Assembly (NCBI RefSeq): GCF_024343675.1
Contig: NZ_RJUD01000113.1
Location: 124,001-188,000, forward strand
Reading direction: 5' to 3'
Origin: Lacihabitans sp. CS3-21
GTDB lineage: Bacteria; Bacteroidota; Bacteroidia; Cytophagales; Spirosomataceae
DNA length: 64,000 nucleotides
Part shown: piece after piece, positions 33,508 through 43,390 of the stretch
Numbering within the stretch: the first letter of the stretch is position 1
Layout of the letters: every line of letters starts with the position of its first letter
Position numbers and translations under genes: made by a program
Notes under the pieces: generated by a model
Told to the model about the DNA's origin: nothing
What the model saw: the letters and a program-made list of their open reading frames with translations, nothing else
Database searches by the model: none

Positions 33508-33540
33508 TTTGAAAGTGAGATTAATTACCTCACTTTCAAA
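33508..33540. terminator. Bidirectional terminator hairpin
   Basis: A perfect 12-bp stem TTTGAAAGTGAG/CTCACTTTCAAA with a 9-base loop lies between the convergent NIPSNAP and GH43 genes. It includes the GH43 stop codon (33536-33538). There is little T-run, so efficiency is uncertain. Confidence 0.6.
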
Positions 33541-35314
33541 TCCCTCCCTTCACCTCACTAACTTTACTCACTCCATTTTCATTAAAAGATTCGATGGCGA
33601 AATAGTATTTCACACCTACGTTTAGGGCTCGGATTTCTTTTTCAGAAGGTTCGTCGGCCCAAATTTGGTAGGTTTGGTAGAGTTTATCGGGTGCTATACC
33701 CCACAAGATGTTATAACCTACTGCTCCTGGTACTTTCTCCCATTTAATGAAGGCGTTGCGTTCGTCTTTGTCACGTTTGGCTTCTAGATTTTTTGGTGTT
33801 TCGGGGGCACTACCTCCGCCATTGCCAAAAACTCTAATATCGCTCACGGCCAAATTTGGCATCGGAACATGCACATTCTCAAATTTGATGTATCTCGCCT
33901 TTACGGCTTTTGGCAATTCGATATAGGCATTTGGGCGGTCACGTTTTTCGTTAGAATTATCTTCAATTTTTGTCCAATTTTTGCCATCCAAAGAACTATA
34001 AATTCTGTATTGAATGAATACTTTTGGGAGAGAAGAATCGTAAATATCTGACTTATAATCCGTATAGTTGATTTGCAAAGCATTCACTGTGCAGGCTTTT
34101 TCTAAATCTATGGTCAACCATTCTTTGGCAATGTTGGTATTGGCCACCCAGAAAGTTCTTGGGTTTTCGTCTGTAACCAAATTCGAGCTAAATTTATCCT
34201 CTTTTTGAGAAGAAGTCATTGTCGGTTTTTTGTAAGAAAGCAGCATCCAACCCGTAAAAAGCTCGTCTTTATCAGTCAATTTTTTTGTTGGCAATTTGTG
34301 CGGAAAATCTGCGAAACGGGTATTGGCAAACATCTGTCCGTCTTTATCAAATGCCGTTGGCACCATCTCTATTCTACGCTCAAAATTCCAGTTTACGGCT
34401 ATCCATGGTGTACCCATGTTCCAGTAATTTCCATAGTTGTCTTTGAAAGTACATCCATGGCCCATTCCTTGCATAAAGCCGCCAGGTTTGTACGAAATTG
34501 GATTGTAAGGTGCATATTTGAACGGCCCGAGCGGGTGGTCACCCACATAAGTACCATTGGCGTATACGTTGTACTCTGTCCCGGGTGCACCATATTGCAA
34601 ATAATACTTGCCATTGTGTTTGGTCATCCAAGCTCCCTCGGTGAAAGGTGTAATGTCGGATTTATGGTCTTGTCCGAAGCGTTCCCAACCATGATTTACG
34701 GGGTCGAGGTATATGAATGGCTTATAGTCCCCTTTATAGGTCAGTTTTTTGTCTTTATCAAGCTGAGCTCCAAACAAGGGGTAGGTATTTGAGGAACCCC
34801 AATACATATACCATTCTTTCAGGTCTTCGTCATAAAAAAGAGCAGGATCCCATGGGCCAACGTCTTTAGGGAGTTGAGGTAACCAGCGGTTATAAAATTC
34901 CAGTTTGCCAGTTTTGGGTTCTGTGGTATAAAAAATGGGTCTCTGCTGAAAAGTAGATTGAAAAAGAAACAAAGTATCGTCTTTGCTCCATGCAGCTGGA
35001 GCACACATATCTTCCATCGGCCAGCGGCTCGGTTTTATATATCGCCAGTCTGAAAGATCTTTGGAATGCCAATAGCCACCCTGGATGGTATGAAAAAGGT
35101 AATATTCGCCATTATGATTGATTACCACAGGGTCAGCTCCACTGCGGTAAGATATTTTATCGTTGACCTGTTCCCAATTGTACTGATAGTTGATATCCAT
35201 GGGATTGCAGTAGGTTTTCTTTTGGGTAGCATTGGCAGCAGGGATGTTAAATTGCGGCAACTGTGCTGTTGCTCCAAGACAAGAAATAAACAGAATAGCT
35301 AAGTATTTTTTCAT
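33536..35314 (-). CDS. Secreted GH43 glycoside hydrolase with F5/8C and Fn3 domains
   Basis: The protein of 592 residues starts at ATG 35314 with a signal peptide (MKKYLAILFISCLGATAQ). Residues 40-360 form a five-bladed GH43 propeller with the expected acidic residues: Asp61 in RSGADPVV (base), Asp156 in GPWDPALF (pKa modulator) and Glu226 in FTEGAWM (acid). A discoidin/F5-8C carbohydrate-binding domain (about 375-495) and a fibronectin type III domain (about 505-592) follow. Substrate is probably arabino- or xylo-oligosaccharides, possibly pectin arabinan side chains. It is alone on this strand; a second in-frame ATG at 35347 would put 11 residues in front of the signal. Confidence 0.88.
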   Translation of the reverse strand: MKKYLAILFISCLGATAQLPQFNIPAANATQKKTYCNPMDINYQYNWEQVNDKISYRSGADPVVINHNGEYYLFHTIQGGYWHSKDLSDWRYIKPSRWPMEDMCAPAAWSKDDTLFLFQSTFQQRPIFYTTEPKTGKLEFYNRWLPQLPKDVGPWDPALFYDEDLKEWYMYWGSSNTYPLFGAQLDKDKKLTYKGDYKPFIYLDPVNHGWERFGQDHKSDITPFTEGAWMTKHNGKYYLQYGAPGTEYNVYANGTYVGDHPLGPFKYAPYNPISYKPGGFMQGMGHGCTFKDNYGNYWNMGTPWIAVNWNFERRIEMVPTAFDKDGQMFANTRFADFPHKLPTKKLTDKDELFTGWMLLSYKKPTMTSSQKEDKFSSNLVTDENPRTFWVANTNIAKEWLTIDLEKACTVNALQINYTDYKSDIYDSSLPKVFIQYRIYSSLDGKNWTKIEDNSNEKRDRPNAYIELPKAVKARYIKFENVHVPMPNLAVSDIRVFGNGGGSAPETPKNLEAKRDKDERNAFIKWEKVPGAVGYNILWGIAPDKLYQTYQIWADEPSEKEIRALNVGVKYYFAIESFNENGVSKVSEVKGGI

Positions 35315-35406
35315 ACAAATTGGGTTGAAAAGTATGCTAAAATACAAAATGAAGTTTAATTGTTATACGGCAATAAACTTTAAATGGTTTTTCGGCATTA
35401 TAATTT

Positions 35407-37770
35407 TTACTCTGCTTTCAAACTTTTAACAGGATTTGAAAGTGCAGCACGCATGCTGTAATAGGCTATGGTAAGTATGGCTATCAAAAGAACAGTCGTA
35501 AAAAATATTACCATCAGGCTGAAATTCAGTCCATTATTGAAAATAAAGATACCGTTGAAGAATATTCCTCCAAAAATACCAATGGGCAAGGCAATCAATC
35601 CAGCTATAAGTAATAATTTCAAAAAACTCCATGAAAGTATTTTAACCACTTCCATCACAGATGCACCCAATACTTTTCTTATTCCTATTTCTTTTATGCG
35701 TTTTTCAGTAGTGTAAATAACCATTCCTAACAAACCCATCACCGCAATCACCAATATCACCAAACAGGCCATTCCCATCATTTTCATGTCTTCAGCTGGA
35801 TAATATCTTTCGTACATTTCATCCTCAAACCAACTGAAAGAAACTGATTCATAAGAATTCTGTTTTTTCCAAAGCGTCTCAATAAATGTTTCGAACGCTG
35901 CTTGGTCGGTTTTTCCCTCGGTTTGAATAACCAACGACTTAAACATATCGGGATTATATTGAAAAACTAAAGGTTGAATTTCGAACTGATAATTAAAATG
36001 GCAAAAGTTTTTTACCACACCAATCACCTGTACTTCAATGTTTTCATTTATAAAAATGGTTTTTCCAAGGGCGTCATTCACGCCACCAAGATGAAGTTTT
36101 TCTACTGCTTTTTCATTAATAACCACAAAATTTCCAGCCGAATCAGCACTTGAAAAAGGTAAATTTTGACCTGCTAAAAAAGTTAAGTGCATGTTTTCGA
36201 TAAAATTATTATCGGTGGCATAGTAGTAAGATGCCTGATTTTCTCCTTGTTTTTGTGCTCTGATACCGAGTTTGGTCGTTTCTCCTCCAAATGGCACGGA
36301 AGTATAACCTATTTTTTCTACGTTTTTGTTTTCAGAAATTTCTTGGCTAATCAATTTTAAGTTTTTGTTCGGAATGGCCAAATTGAAGATTCCTTTTCGA
36401 TTAAAATTCTCATTTTCGGTAGCCATGTATTTAAACTGATTATACATATGGCCAATCTGAAATACAAAACCCAACGTAACAATAAACTGTATAACAATCA
36501 GGCTCTTACGAAAATTAATCTTACCAAACGAAGCTGGAGATAGTGAGCCTTTCAGCACTTTTACTGGCTGAAAACTAGACAAAACCCATGCTGGCAAACT
36601 TCCTGCTGTAATACCTAAAAACAATGTGAAAAGCCCAAAAAGTACCATGATTATGTATGGATTGTCTACTTTCCAGGTCACCCACTCCACATGAATATAT
36701 TCTTTCATGAGCAAAAGTATCAGCGTGCCAATGGCCAACGCAAAAAATGCAATAATGACAGCTTCGCAAATAAACTGAAAAACGAGCTGGGACCTAACTG
36801 CTCCCATTACTTTTCTGACGCCGACTTCTCGGGAACGATTCAATGATCTGGCCAATGTGAGGTTGGTGTAATTAAAGCCCGCTAAAAGCAAAATCATTAG
36901 CGGGATAGAAAAATTGACATAAATATCACTCCAATTTTCTACATAAGGATTATTTTGGAGGTTCTCCTTACTTGGCGAAATGTCAGAAAGTGCTTGTTTC
37001 CTAAATTCATTTGCTTTCTTTAAAGTCGCCAAATTCAGATTGGTATTTTTTGCGATTTGAGCAATCGCCACATCCAAAGAAGTCGATTTCACGTTGGGCT
37101 TTAACTTCACAAAAGTGTAGCTTTCATATACTCCCCACGCCTTTGAACTCGCTGATTCCTTATTTCTATTTGTGTAGGTAGCCATAGAAACCATTACGTC
37201 ACTTCTAAACTGCGTTTCTTTCTTGAAAGGCATCAAAACACCCGTTACTTTAAAAGAACCATAAGTAGGATGAGATAGAATCTGCCCGATGGGATTTGAA
37301 TTTTTATAGAACTTTTCAGCAATTTCATGGCTTATAACTAGGGTGTTAGGCTCTATTGGATATACTCCTTTTTCTAATTTGAAATTAAATATTTTGAAAA
37401 AATCAGGTTCGACATATATTTGATTTACACGAAAGCTTTTTAGTCGATTATTGAGTTCCCAGCCAAATTCTCTGATGGTTTTAGTAGCAAATTCTGTACT
37501 TGCATAATCATTTCTGAGTTTATCGGCTAATAAAAATGGTGAAGAAGCATAACTGGTTTTTCCACCTTCTTTACTTTGCTCATCGGTTATGATTCTGAAA
37601 ATCCGCTCGGGGTCTTTGTGGAAATTATCAAACTCAAATGTACTTTGCAAATGCAATAAAGAGAGCAAGGCAAATGGCAGTGCGAGGCCCAAACCAAATA
37701 TATTGATGAATGAAAAAAGTTTGTTTTTCCACAGATTTCGGAAAGCTATTTTTATGTAGTTTTTTATCAT
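35407..37770 (-). CDS. FtsX/MacB-type ABC transporter permease 1
   Basis: The protein of 787 residues has the two-repeat layout of the family: one N-terminal transmembrane helix after MIKNYIKIAFRNLWKNK, a periplasmic MacB-like domain, three helices, a second periplasmic domain and three more helices. The cytoplasmic coupling motifs are GVRKVMGAVRSQL in the first FtsX unit and GIRKVLGASVMEV in the second. It ends NPVKSLKAE. It has no ATP-binding domain and no ATPase gene next to it. It may be linked to the histidine kinase operon that starts 270 bases away in the opposite direction. Confidence 0.9.
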   Translation of the reverse strand: MIKNYIKIAFRNLWKNKLFSFINIFGLGLALPFALLSLLHLQSTFEFDNFHKDPERIFRIITDEQSKEGGKTSYASSPFLLADKLRNDYASTEFATKTIREFGWELNNRLKSFRVNQIYVEPDFFKIFNFKLEKGVYPIEPNTLVISHEIAEKFYKNSNPIGQILSHPTYGSFKVTGVLMPFKKETQFRSDVMVSMATYTNRNKESASSKAWGVYESYTFVKLKPNVKSTSLDVAIAQIAKNTNLNLATLKKANEFRKQALSDISPSKENLQNNPYVENWSDIYVNFSIPLMILLLAGFNYTNLTLARSLNRSREVGVRKVMGAVRSQLVFQFICEAVIIAFFALAIGTLILLLMKEYIHVEWVTWKVDNPYIIMVLFGLFTLFLGITAGSLPAWVLSSFQPVKVLKGSLSPASFGKINFRKSLIVIQFIVTLGFVFQIGHMYNQFKYMATENENFNRKGIFNLAIPNKNLKLISQEISENKNVEKIGYTSVPFGGETTKLGIRAQKQGENQASYYYATDNNFIENMHLTFLAGQNLPFSSADSAGNFVVINEKAVEKLHLGGVNDALGKTIFINENIEVQVIGVVKNFCHFNYQFEIQPLVFQYNPDMFKSLVIQTEGKTDQAAFETFIETLWKKQNSYESVSFSWFEDEMYERYYPAEDMKMMGMACLVILVIAVMGLLGMVIYTTEKRIKEIGIRKVLGASVMEVVKILSWSFLKLLLIAGLIALPIGIFGGIFFNGIFIFNNGLNFSLMVIFFTTVLLIAILTIAYYSMRAALSNPVKSLKAE

Positions 37771-38000
37771 AGTTTTTTGAGAAAAATAAAAGAAAAAGTC
37801 TCCAATTCAGTTTTGAAAATATTTTTAGGAGACCTCTTCAATTATAACAAATAGTTTTTTCATAACCCTGTTTTAATAGTTTCAAATGCTGTGCCAATAG
37901 TTTAGTGATTTATTTATCAGGTATTTATGAATTTTCATTTCATTTTTTTCGTCCGAAATCGAACACTTTTGTACGCGTGTGGACGAGTTGATTTTTTAAT

Positions 38001-38008
38001 TATCTTTG
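38001..38008 (+). promoter_or_regulatory. Candidate -7 promoter box (TATCTTTG)
   Basis: This perfect TAnnTTTG match lies 33 bases upstream of the ATG of the histidine kinase gene at 38041, in a 270-base divergent gap. The gap also carries CGTCC at 37950 and GGACG at 37981, which could pair. Confidence 0.4.
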
Positions 38009-38040
38009 TTGAGCTATGTTAAACTAATAAAGTTTTAATT

Positions 38041-39915
38041 ATGACAAAAGTCCTCAAAAACTTAATAATTGTTTTTTGGATTTTTCCTTCCATTTGCTTT
38101 TGTAGGTCTGTTGCAGATTCATTAGAAATGAAACTAAAGACTTCTCCTCAAAACAAAGCATATATAAAAAATGCTGAAAATTATATTTGGTTTTTAGTAA
38201 ATCCATTAGACAATGTAAAAAAAGCAGACTCTATCTTGAAAATCGTAAAACCAGTAGCACTAAAAATTGGTGATTTTGAAGGCTATGCTAGATTATGCTG
38301 GTATGACGGCATACTTTATCTTCGAGACAGTAAATCTAAAGCTTCTTTAGAATCTCTTGAGCGAGTTGAAAAGTTAATTCATAAACATAATTTATCAAAA
38401 AGCCTTCTTCAGAAAGTTTATGCTGGAATTGGAAACAGCTATTACCATGATGGTCTCTTAGACAAAGCTTTAAGTTACTTTATCCGAGCTACTGATTTGA
38501 CCGAAAAGTATAATTTAACAGAATCAGTTACACAAGCTTATATCGGTATAAGTAATATTTACTTAACTACAGACGTTTCGAAGGCCCTGACAATGAACGA
38601 TAAGTTATTGAAATATACCTACTTAGATACTGATTTAACTATGAGGTTTTTGGGTGAATTTCAGATTGTTAATCACTTAATAACTGCAAAAAACCTTGAC
38701 AAAGCATTACACCATTTAAAAAAAGCTGAATTTTTTGCATTAAAGTATTGTAGAAAATCCATAGTAATAAACGCCTGGACAGGCTATGCTCAAATATTTA
38801 TACTCCAATCCAAGTTTCCTGAAGCTTATGTATATCTGAAAAAATCAAAAGAACTGGCCGAAAAACTAAACATTGATACTAGAAGATCGCAAGTATATGG
38901 TGGTTTGGGATATTATTACTTTCTCCAAAAGGACTATTATTTGGCGGAAAACTATTTTTCCAAAAAGTTAGAGATTGATAAGAAAGACAAGTTCGAATAT
39001 GGTCAATTTGAAGATTATGAAATATTAAGTGAAATTAACTCTCTATCTAAAAACTATCAAAAAGCCCTTGATTATAAAATTAAAGCAAACGCAATTGATG
39101 ATTCGCTTTTTTCAAAAAAACTTCTAATTAAAATCAACATGCTTGAAAAAGAAAAACAAGATTCAGATATAAAATTGTTAGGGCTGGCTAATAAAAATTC
39201 AATTTTCCAAAGAAATGCCATTTTAGTCGGTGGTATTTTACTTTTAATAATTTCCGTCATTTTGGTGATTTCCATAATTAATAGGAATAAATACAAACGC
39301 CTTGAAAGTCAACAAAAACTTAGGAATCAAATAGCCGCAGACCTCCACGATGAGATTGGAAGTACTTTGAGTAGTATCTCAATTTTATCAGAATTGGTTG
39401 CTCAAGAACGAACAAAGGAACATTTTAAGCCAGATATCATGACCCAAGTAAGCAACGATGCTAGGAATGTGATCGAGAAAATGGATGAAATCATCTGGAC
39501 CATCAACCCCGACAACGATGAGTTTTATAATCTTGAAACCCGATTAAAATCTTATGCTATTCCACTTTTTGAGTCCAAAGACATAGACTTCAAATTCGAC
39601 TTTTCTACTAATTTGGAAAATATTAAAATTGATATGTCCAAACGTCGTGATATTTATCTCATTCTGAAGGAAGCAATCAATAATCTTTTGAAATATAGCG
39701 AATGTAAAAATGCCCAAATATGTGCTCTTTTAATTGATAATGATTTGATTATGAAGGTTTCAGATGATGGAATTGGATTTGATAAAGAGTCCGAATCCCT
39801 TAGAAATGGCCAAAGAAATATGCAAATAAGAGCTGAAAAAATTGGAGCCAGACTATTGGTAAATAGTGTTCTGGAAAAAGGCACTGAGGTTGCTTTGTTT
39901 TTACCAATAAAATAG
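38041..39915 (+). CDS. TPR-containing sensor histidine kinase
   Basis: The protein of 624 residues has a signal-like N-terminus (1-20), a periplasmic region of tetratricopeptide-type repeats (about 60-360, for example KALSYFIRATDLTEKYNL and KALHHLKKAEFFAL), and one transmembrane helix at 393-413. A HisKA_3 kinase core follows, with the phospho-acceptor His436 in LHDEIGSTLS and an HATPase domain (KEAINNLLKYS, DDGIGFD). It probably phosphorylates the response regulator 64 bases downstream. Periplasmic TPRs suggest that it detects a protein or envelope signal. The NarL-type pair is common in Cytophagales. Confidence 0.92.
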   Translation: MTKVLKNLIIVFWIFPSICFCRSVADSLEMKLKTSPQNKAYIKNAENYIWFLVNPLDNVKKADSILKIVKPVALKIGDFEGYARLCWYDGILYLRDSKSKASLESLERVEKLIHKHNLSKSLLQKVYAGIGNSYYHDGLLDKALSYFIRATDLTEKYNLTESVTQAYIGISNIYLTTDVSKALTMNDKLLKYTYLDTDLTMRFLGEFQIVNHLITAKNLDKALHHLKKAEFFALKYCRKSIVINAWTGYAQIFILQSKFPEAYVYLKKSKELAEKLNIDTRRSQVYGGLGYYYFLQKDYYLAENYFSKKLEIDKKDKFEYGQFEDYEILSEINSLSKNYQKALDYKIKANAIDDSLFSKKLLIKINMLEKEKQDSDIKLLGLANKNSIFQRNAILVGGILLLIISVILVISIINRNKYKRLESQQKLRNQIAADLHDEIGSTLSSISILSELVAQERTKEHFKPDIMTQVSNDARNVIEKMDEIIWTINPDNDEFYNLETRLKSYAIPLFESKDIDFKFDFSTNLENIKIDMSKRRDIYLILKEAINNLLKYSECKNAQICALLIDNDLIMKVSDDGIGFDKESESLRNGQRNMQIRAEKIGARLLVNSVLEKGTEVALFLPIK

Positions 39916-39920
39916 AAAAT

Positions 39921-39939
39921 CATATATTTATACGATTGA
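39921..39939. promoter_or_regulatory. Shared 19-base element, copy 1
   Basis: CATATATTTATACGATTGA lies in the gap between the histidine kinase and response regulator genes, 40 bases before the latter's ATG. A copy with one mismatch lies at 41925-41943 before the S74-domain gene. Confidence 0.4.
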
Positions 39940-39978
39940 TTTCTTAGAAAAATAGTATTCACTTTGTCCCAATAAAAA

Positions 39979-40623
39979 ATGAGCCAAAACGTGATAAAAG
40001 TAGCATTGTACGAAGACAACTTAACGCTCAGAACCAGTTTGGCTCATTTGCTGCAAAGTTCGGAGGAGTTTGAATTTCTTGGTGCTTATGAATCACCGAT
40101 TGAAATTCTTCGGAATTGTAAAAATGCCCTTCCTCACGTAATTCTGATGGATGTAGATATGCCACTCATGAATGGCATAGAGGCCACAAAATTGGTAAAA
40201 GAGCAATATGAAAATGTCAACATTTTGATTTTGACAGTATTTGAAGACCGCGACAAACTTTTTAGTGCTTTACAAGCTGGTGCTTCTGGTTATTTGCTTA
40301 AAAAATCTAAAATCATCGAAATCATTGAGGCTATACATGAAATTTATAACGGTGGCTCACCCATGACACCAGCTATTGCACGAAAGGTTTTGGAGTTTTT
40401 TGCACAGCCTAAAGTCGTTAAGAATACAGAAAACAACCTTTCCGAACGAGAACTGGACATTTTGAAATGTCTCGTTGACGGCGACTCTTACAAAATGATA
40501 GCTTCTAATTGCTACATTAGCATGGGTACGGTTCGTAGCCACATTAATAATATTTATAAAAAACTTCATGTCAATTCGAAGTCGGAAGCGGTGGTGAAAG
40601 CCTTGAAAGACAGGCTGGTATGA
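39979..40623 (+). CDS. NarL/LuxR-type response regulator
   Basis: The protein of 214 residues has an N-terminal receiver domain with phospho-acceptor Asp58 in ILMDVDMPLMNG and a conserved Lys in LLKKSK. A LuxR-type DNA-binding domain (about 145-210, SERELDILKCLVDG and MIASNCYISMGTVRSHINN) follows. It is the natural partner of the kinase encoded 64 bases upstream. Its targets are not known, but the genes on both sides (membrane protein, S74-domain protein, ABC permease) are candidates. Confidence 0.94.
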   Translation: MSQNVIKVALYEDNLTLRTSLAHLLQSSEEFEFLGAYESPIEILRNCKNALPHVILMDVDMPLMNGIEATKLVKEQYENVNILILTVFEDRDKLFSALQAGASGYLLKKSKIIEIIEAIHEIYNGGSPMTPAIARKVLEFFAQPKVVKNTENNLSERELDILKCLVDGDSYKMIASNCYISMGTVRSHINNIYKKLHVNSKSEAVVKALKDRLV

Positions 40624-40689
40624 TTCGAAATTTTTAATTAAGTATATATTAATCAAAAAGATATTTTTTCGCGATAAAATAATATAACC

Positions 40690-41904
40690 ATGAAAAACGA
40701 TTGGAACGCAGCTCAACGAATCGGTTTTAGATTCATTTCTTTATTTTTTGGGCAAATCATTTTTGTAGATTTTTTTGGAAGGTTTTTACCCTTTGTTGGG
40801 CAATTTCTACATTGGTTGGTGCCATTAATTTCCAAAACCTTGGGTATTGTGCCTTATGACATCGTAACGTTCGAAAACGGCAGCGGAGACACTACTTACA
40901 ATTGGGTTCTTGTATTACTTATATTGATATTGGCAATCGTTGGATCAGTTATTTGGGGAGTATTTTCTACTAGGAATACTAATTATGACCGATTAAATTA
41001 TTGGTTTATGGTGGCACTGAGGTTTTATGTTGCAAGTGCTTTAATAGACTACGGAATGATAAAAATCTGGAAAATGCAGTTTCCTTATCCAAGCCCTTAC
41101 AGACTGATGCAAAACTATGGAGAGTCTAGTCCGATGGGTTTAGCCTGGACTTTTTTGGGCTTTTCTAAAGGATACAATATTTTTATGGGCATTGCGGAGC
41201 TTTTAGCAGCGTTGTTATTTTGGAGACGGACAGCCACACTTGGGGCTATTATCACCATCATGACCACTGCAAACGTGATGGCTATTAATTATTTCTATGA
41301 TGTCCCTGTCAAAATTTTCTCGACTACTTTATTTCTGACGACCGCCTATATATTGTTCTTCAATCTAAAAGACCTCATACGGTTCTTTTTTACGCAAAAT
41401 CCAGTCACTTTAAAAGTCCAGAGAGCCTACAGATTCTCAAATCTATATTTAAATATCGGTCTGCTTTCTGTGAAATATCTTTTTATCTTTTTTTCTCTGG
41501 TTGTGATAGCCTATTTGACCAATAGTGCTTATAATCAAGATTTTAATACACCAAAACATGCTCTTTTTGGATATTATGAAAAAAGCTTTTCTAGCAACGA
41601 CTCCACCAATAGCTGGTCAAAGATAAATTTTGTTTACAACGATTTGCTCAGGGCCTATAATTCCAATGGAACCACCAATACTTTTTCAGTCGAAATAGAC
41701 AGTCTGAAAAAGCAAATAAAGCTTACCAATGTGGTCTCGAAAGACTCCATATTCCAATTTTCTTACAAAATGCATCAGGACACCCTGCGTTTATCGGAAA
41801 TGATTAAAAATAAAGAACTGATTTTCTTACGAAAAAACACAAGCAATTCTAGATTGATGACCAGGGGATTTCATTGGATAAACGAGAAACCATATAATTT
41901 CTGA
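40690..41904 (+). CDS. Integral membrane protein with DoxX-like region
   Basis: The protein of 404 residues has about seven transmembrane helices in its first 270 residues (for example WVLVLLILILAIVGSVIWGVF). The conserved-looking RFYVASALIDYGMIKIWKMQF and GIAELLAALLFWRRT stretches resemble DoxX-type membrane proteins. A soluble C-terminal part (about 275-404) is probably outside or in the cytoplasm. The function is unknown; DoxX relatives are linked with respiration or redox stress. It follows the response regulator after 66 bases and may be controlled by it. Confidence 0.7.
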   Translation: MKNDWNAAQRIGFRFISLFFGQIIFVDFFGRFLPFVGQFLHWLVPLISKTLGIVPYDIVTFENGSGDTTYNWVLVLLILILAIVGSVIWGVFSTRNTNYDRLNYWFMVALRFYVASALIDYGMIKIWKMQFPYPSPYRLMQNYGESSPMGLAWTFLGFSKGYNIFMGIAELLAALLFWRRTATLGAIITIMTTANVMAINYFYDVPVKIFSTTLFLTTAYILFFNLKDLIRFFFTQNPVTLKVQRAYRFSNLYLNIGLLSVKYLFIFFSLVVIAYLTNSAYNQDFNTPKHALFGYYEKSFSSNDSTNSWSKINFVYNDLLRAYNSNGTTNTFSVEIDSLKKQIKLTNVVSKDSIFQFSYKMHQDTLRLSEMIKNKELIFLRKNTSNSRLMTRGFHWINEKPYNF

Positions 41905-41924
41905 TTTGACTTGAAGGTAAAAAC

Positions 41925-41943
41925 CATATATTTATTCGATTGA
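41925..41943. promoter_or_regulatory. Shared 19-base element, copy 2
   Basis: CATATATTTATTCGATTGA lies 57 bases before the ATG of the S74-domain gene and matches 18 of 19 bases of the element at 39921-39939. Both sit just before a gene in the same group, suggesting a shared regulator site or a promoter core. Confidence 0.4.
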
Positions 41944-41999
41944 CGAGAATGAATGGTTTGCGGAAATTTGTATGTTTTTCAACTAAACTTATTATTTCC

Positions 42000-43373
42000 A
42001 TGAAAAAAATCATCATTATTACTCTTTTTGCAATCAATTTTGCATTTGGGCAGTCGATTACGATTTCTCCATCAAGTCCAGAGCATATCAAAATCATAAA
42101 AAATGGTACTGCAAGGCTCGACCTTCTCGGAAATGCAACCAGTAATGTTAGCTCTGGAAATTCAGAAATTAATCTTTATAATTTGGGTACTTCTACCGCA
42201 TTTGGTCCAATTAATGGGCAATCATCAATAAATTTTTTAAATACAGGAAGTAGTACACCATTATTTAAGATTTTTAGTACTAATTCAAATTATATGTTTA
42301 CTGAAGACTACTTAACGATAAGTAGTGGAGCCAATAATTTTTTAAGGTTTTATACGGATGGGTCAATGTCTTTTGTGAAGTCTAATGTCAATTTTTTTAG
42401 TGATGAAAAAATACTTTTTGGGTCTGTAGGATATAACTCGCTAAGAACAAATTTTACTGTAAATTCAAAAATAGGAAATACGCATGCTATTTTTGGAAAT
42501 GAAGAGCAGGGTGTATCAATCGAAAGTAACTGGCCAGGAATAAGTTTTAATGGATACTATAACGCAGGGCGAAAACCACTTAGTGATGGATATGTAGGGG
42601 GTATAAGCATGGACCCAACTACAGGTCTTATTAGAATTTATAATTCCCCCACAAGTGGCACTCAAAATACAAACATTACTCAAATTGATAGGGTATTAAT
42701 TGACAAAGATGGCGATGTAGGAATCGGAAATAATAATCCAACGGCGTCTTTGCATGTGTCACGTGGTACGGGTGTCAATGGTACTGCTGCATTTAATGGC
42801 ACAACACATGCTTCTCATTTCAATTATTCTACTTCCGAGCATACATTTATTAGAGGAGGTAAAGATGGAGCTAATGTCTATATCAGTGATTTAGGAACAC
42901 TCGGAAATGTTGCAATTGGAAACGGAACGCCCACCGAAAAACTTCATGTTTTTGGAAATCTTAGGGTTTCGGGAACCATCTGCAATACTTCAGGGGCAAT
43001 CACAGCTTGTTCAGATGTTCGTTATAAAAAGAATTTTTCTAAAATTGAAAATCCACTTAGTAAAGTCTTAACTCTTAATGGCTTACATTATGATTGGCGT
43101 ATAGATGAGTTTAAAGAAAATAATTTTTCAAATAGTCGTCAAATCGGTTTTATAGCTCAAGAATTAGAGGAAATCTTTCCCGAAATGGTCTTTACCGACG
43201 AAAAAGGATACAAATCAGTAGATTACGCCAAGCTTACACCAGTGTTGGTGGAGGCCTTGAAAGAACAACAAAAAATGATTGATGATTTAAGAAAGGCCAA
43301 CGGTGATTTGAAAAATATCAATGACAAACTTGAAAGCCGTTTGGATAAAATTGAATCCCTTTTGAATAAATAA
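42000..43373 (+). CDS. Secreted fibre-like protein with S74 intramolecular chaperone domain
   Basis: The product has 457 residues from ATG 42000, which opens a signal peptide (MKKIIIITLFAINFAFGQ); the in-frame ATG at 41940 would spoil it. The main body is rich in Gly, Asn, Ser and Thr and looks like a beta-helical or trimeric fibre, with repeated GDVGIGNNNPTASLHV and LGNVAIGNGTPTEKLHVFG units. The C-terminus is a peptidase S74 chaperone: CSDVRYKKNFSKI (Ser338 as cleavage-type Ser), then GFIAQELEEIFPEMV, and a final coiled coil. Such domains fold trimeric fibres and may cut themselves off. In phages they sit on tail fibres; in Bacteroidota they appear on surface proteins. Confidence 0.85.
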   Translation: MKKIIIITLFAINFAFGQSITISPSSPEHIKIIKNGTARLDLLGNATSNVSSGNSEINLYNLGTSTAFGPINGQSSINFLNTGSSTPLFKIFSTNSNYMFTEDYLTISSGANNFLRFYTDGSMSFVKSNVNFFSDEKILFGSVGYNSLRTNFTVNSKIGNTHAIFGNEEQGVSIESNWPGISFNGYYNAGRKPLSDGYVGGISMDPTTGLIRIYNSPTSGTQNTNITQIDRVLIDKDGDVGIGNNNPTASLHVSRGTGVNGTAAFNGTTHASHFNYSTSEHTFIRGGKDGANVYISDLGTLGNVAIGNGTPTEKLHVFGNLRVSGTICNTSGAITACSDVRYKKNFSKIENPLSKVLTLNGLHYDWRIDEFKENNFSNSRQIGFIAQELEEIFPEMVFTDEKGYKSVDYAKLTPVLVEALKEQQKMIDDLRKANGDLKNINDKLESRLDKIESLLNK

Positions 43374-43390
43374 ATAACTTTAGCAAGGCA

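Noticed and set aside
34205-34792. Long open frame of 195 codons opposite the GH43 gene
   Set aside because: It is antisense to a well-supported GH43 domain and has no domain or signal of its own.
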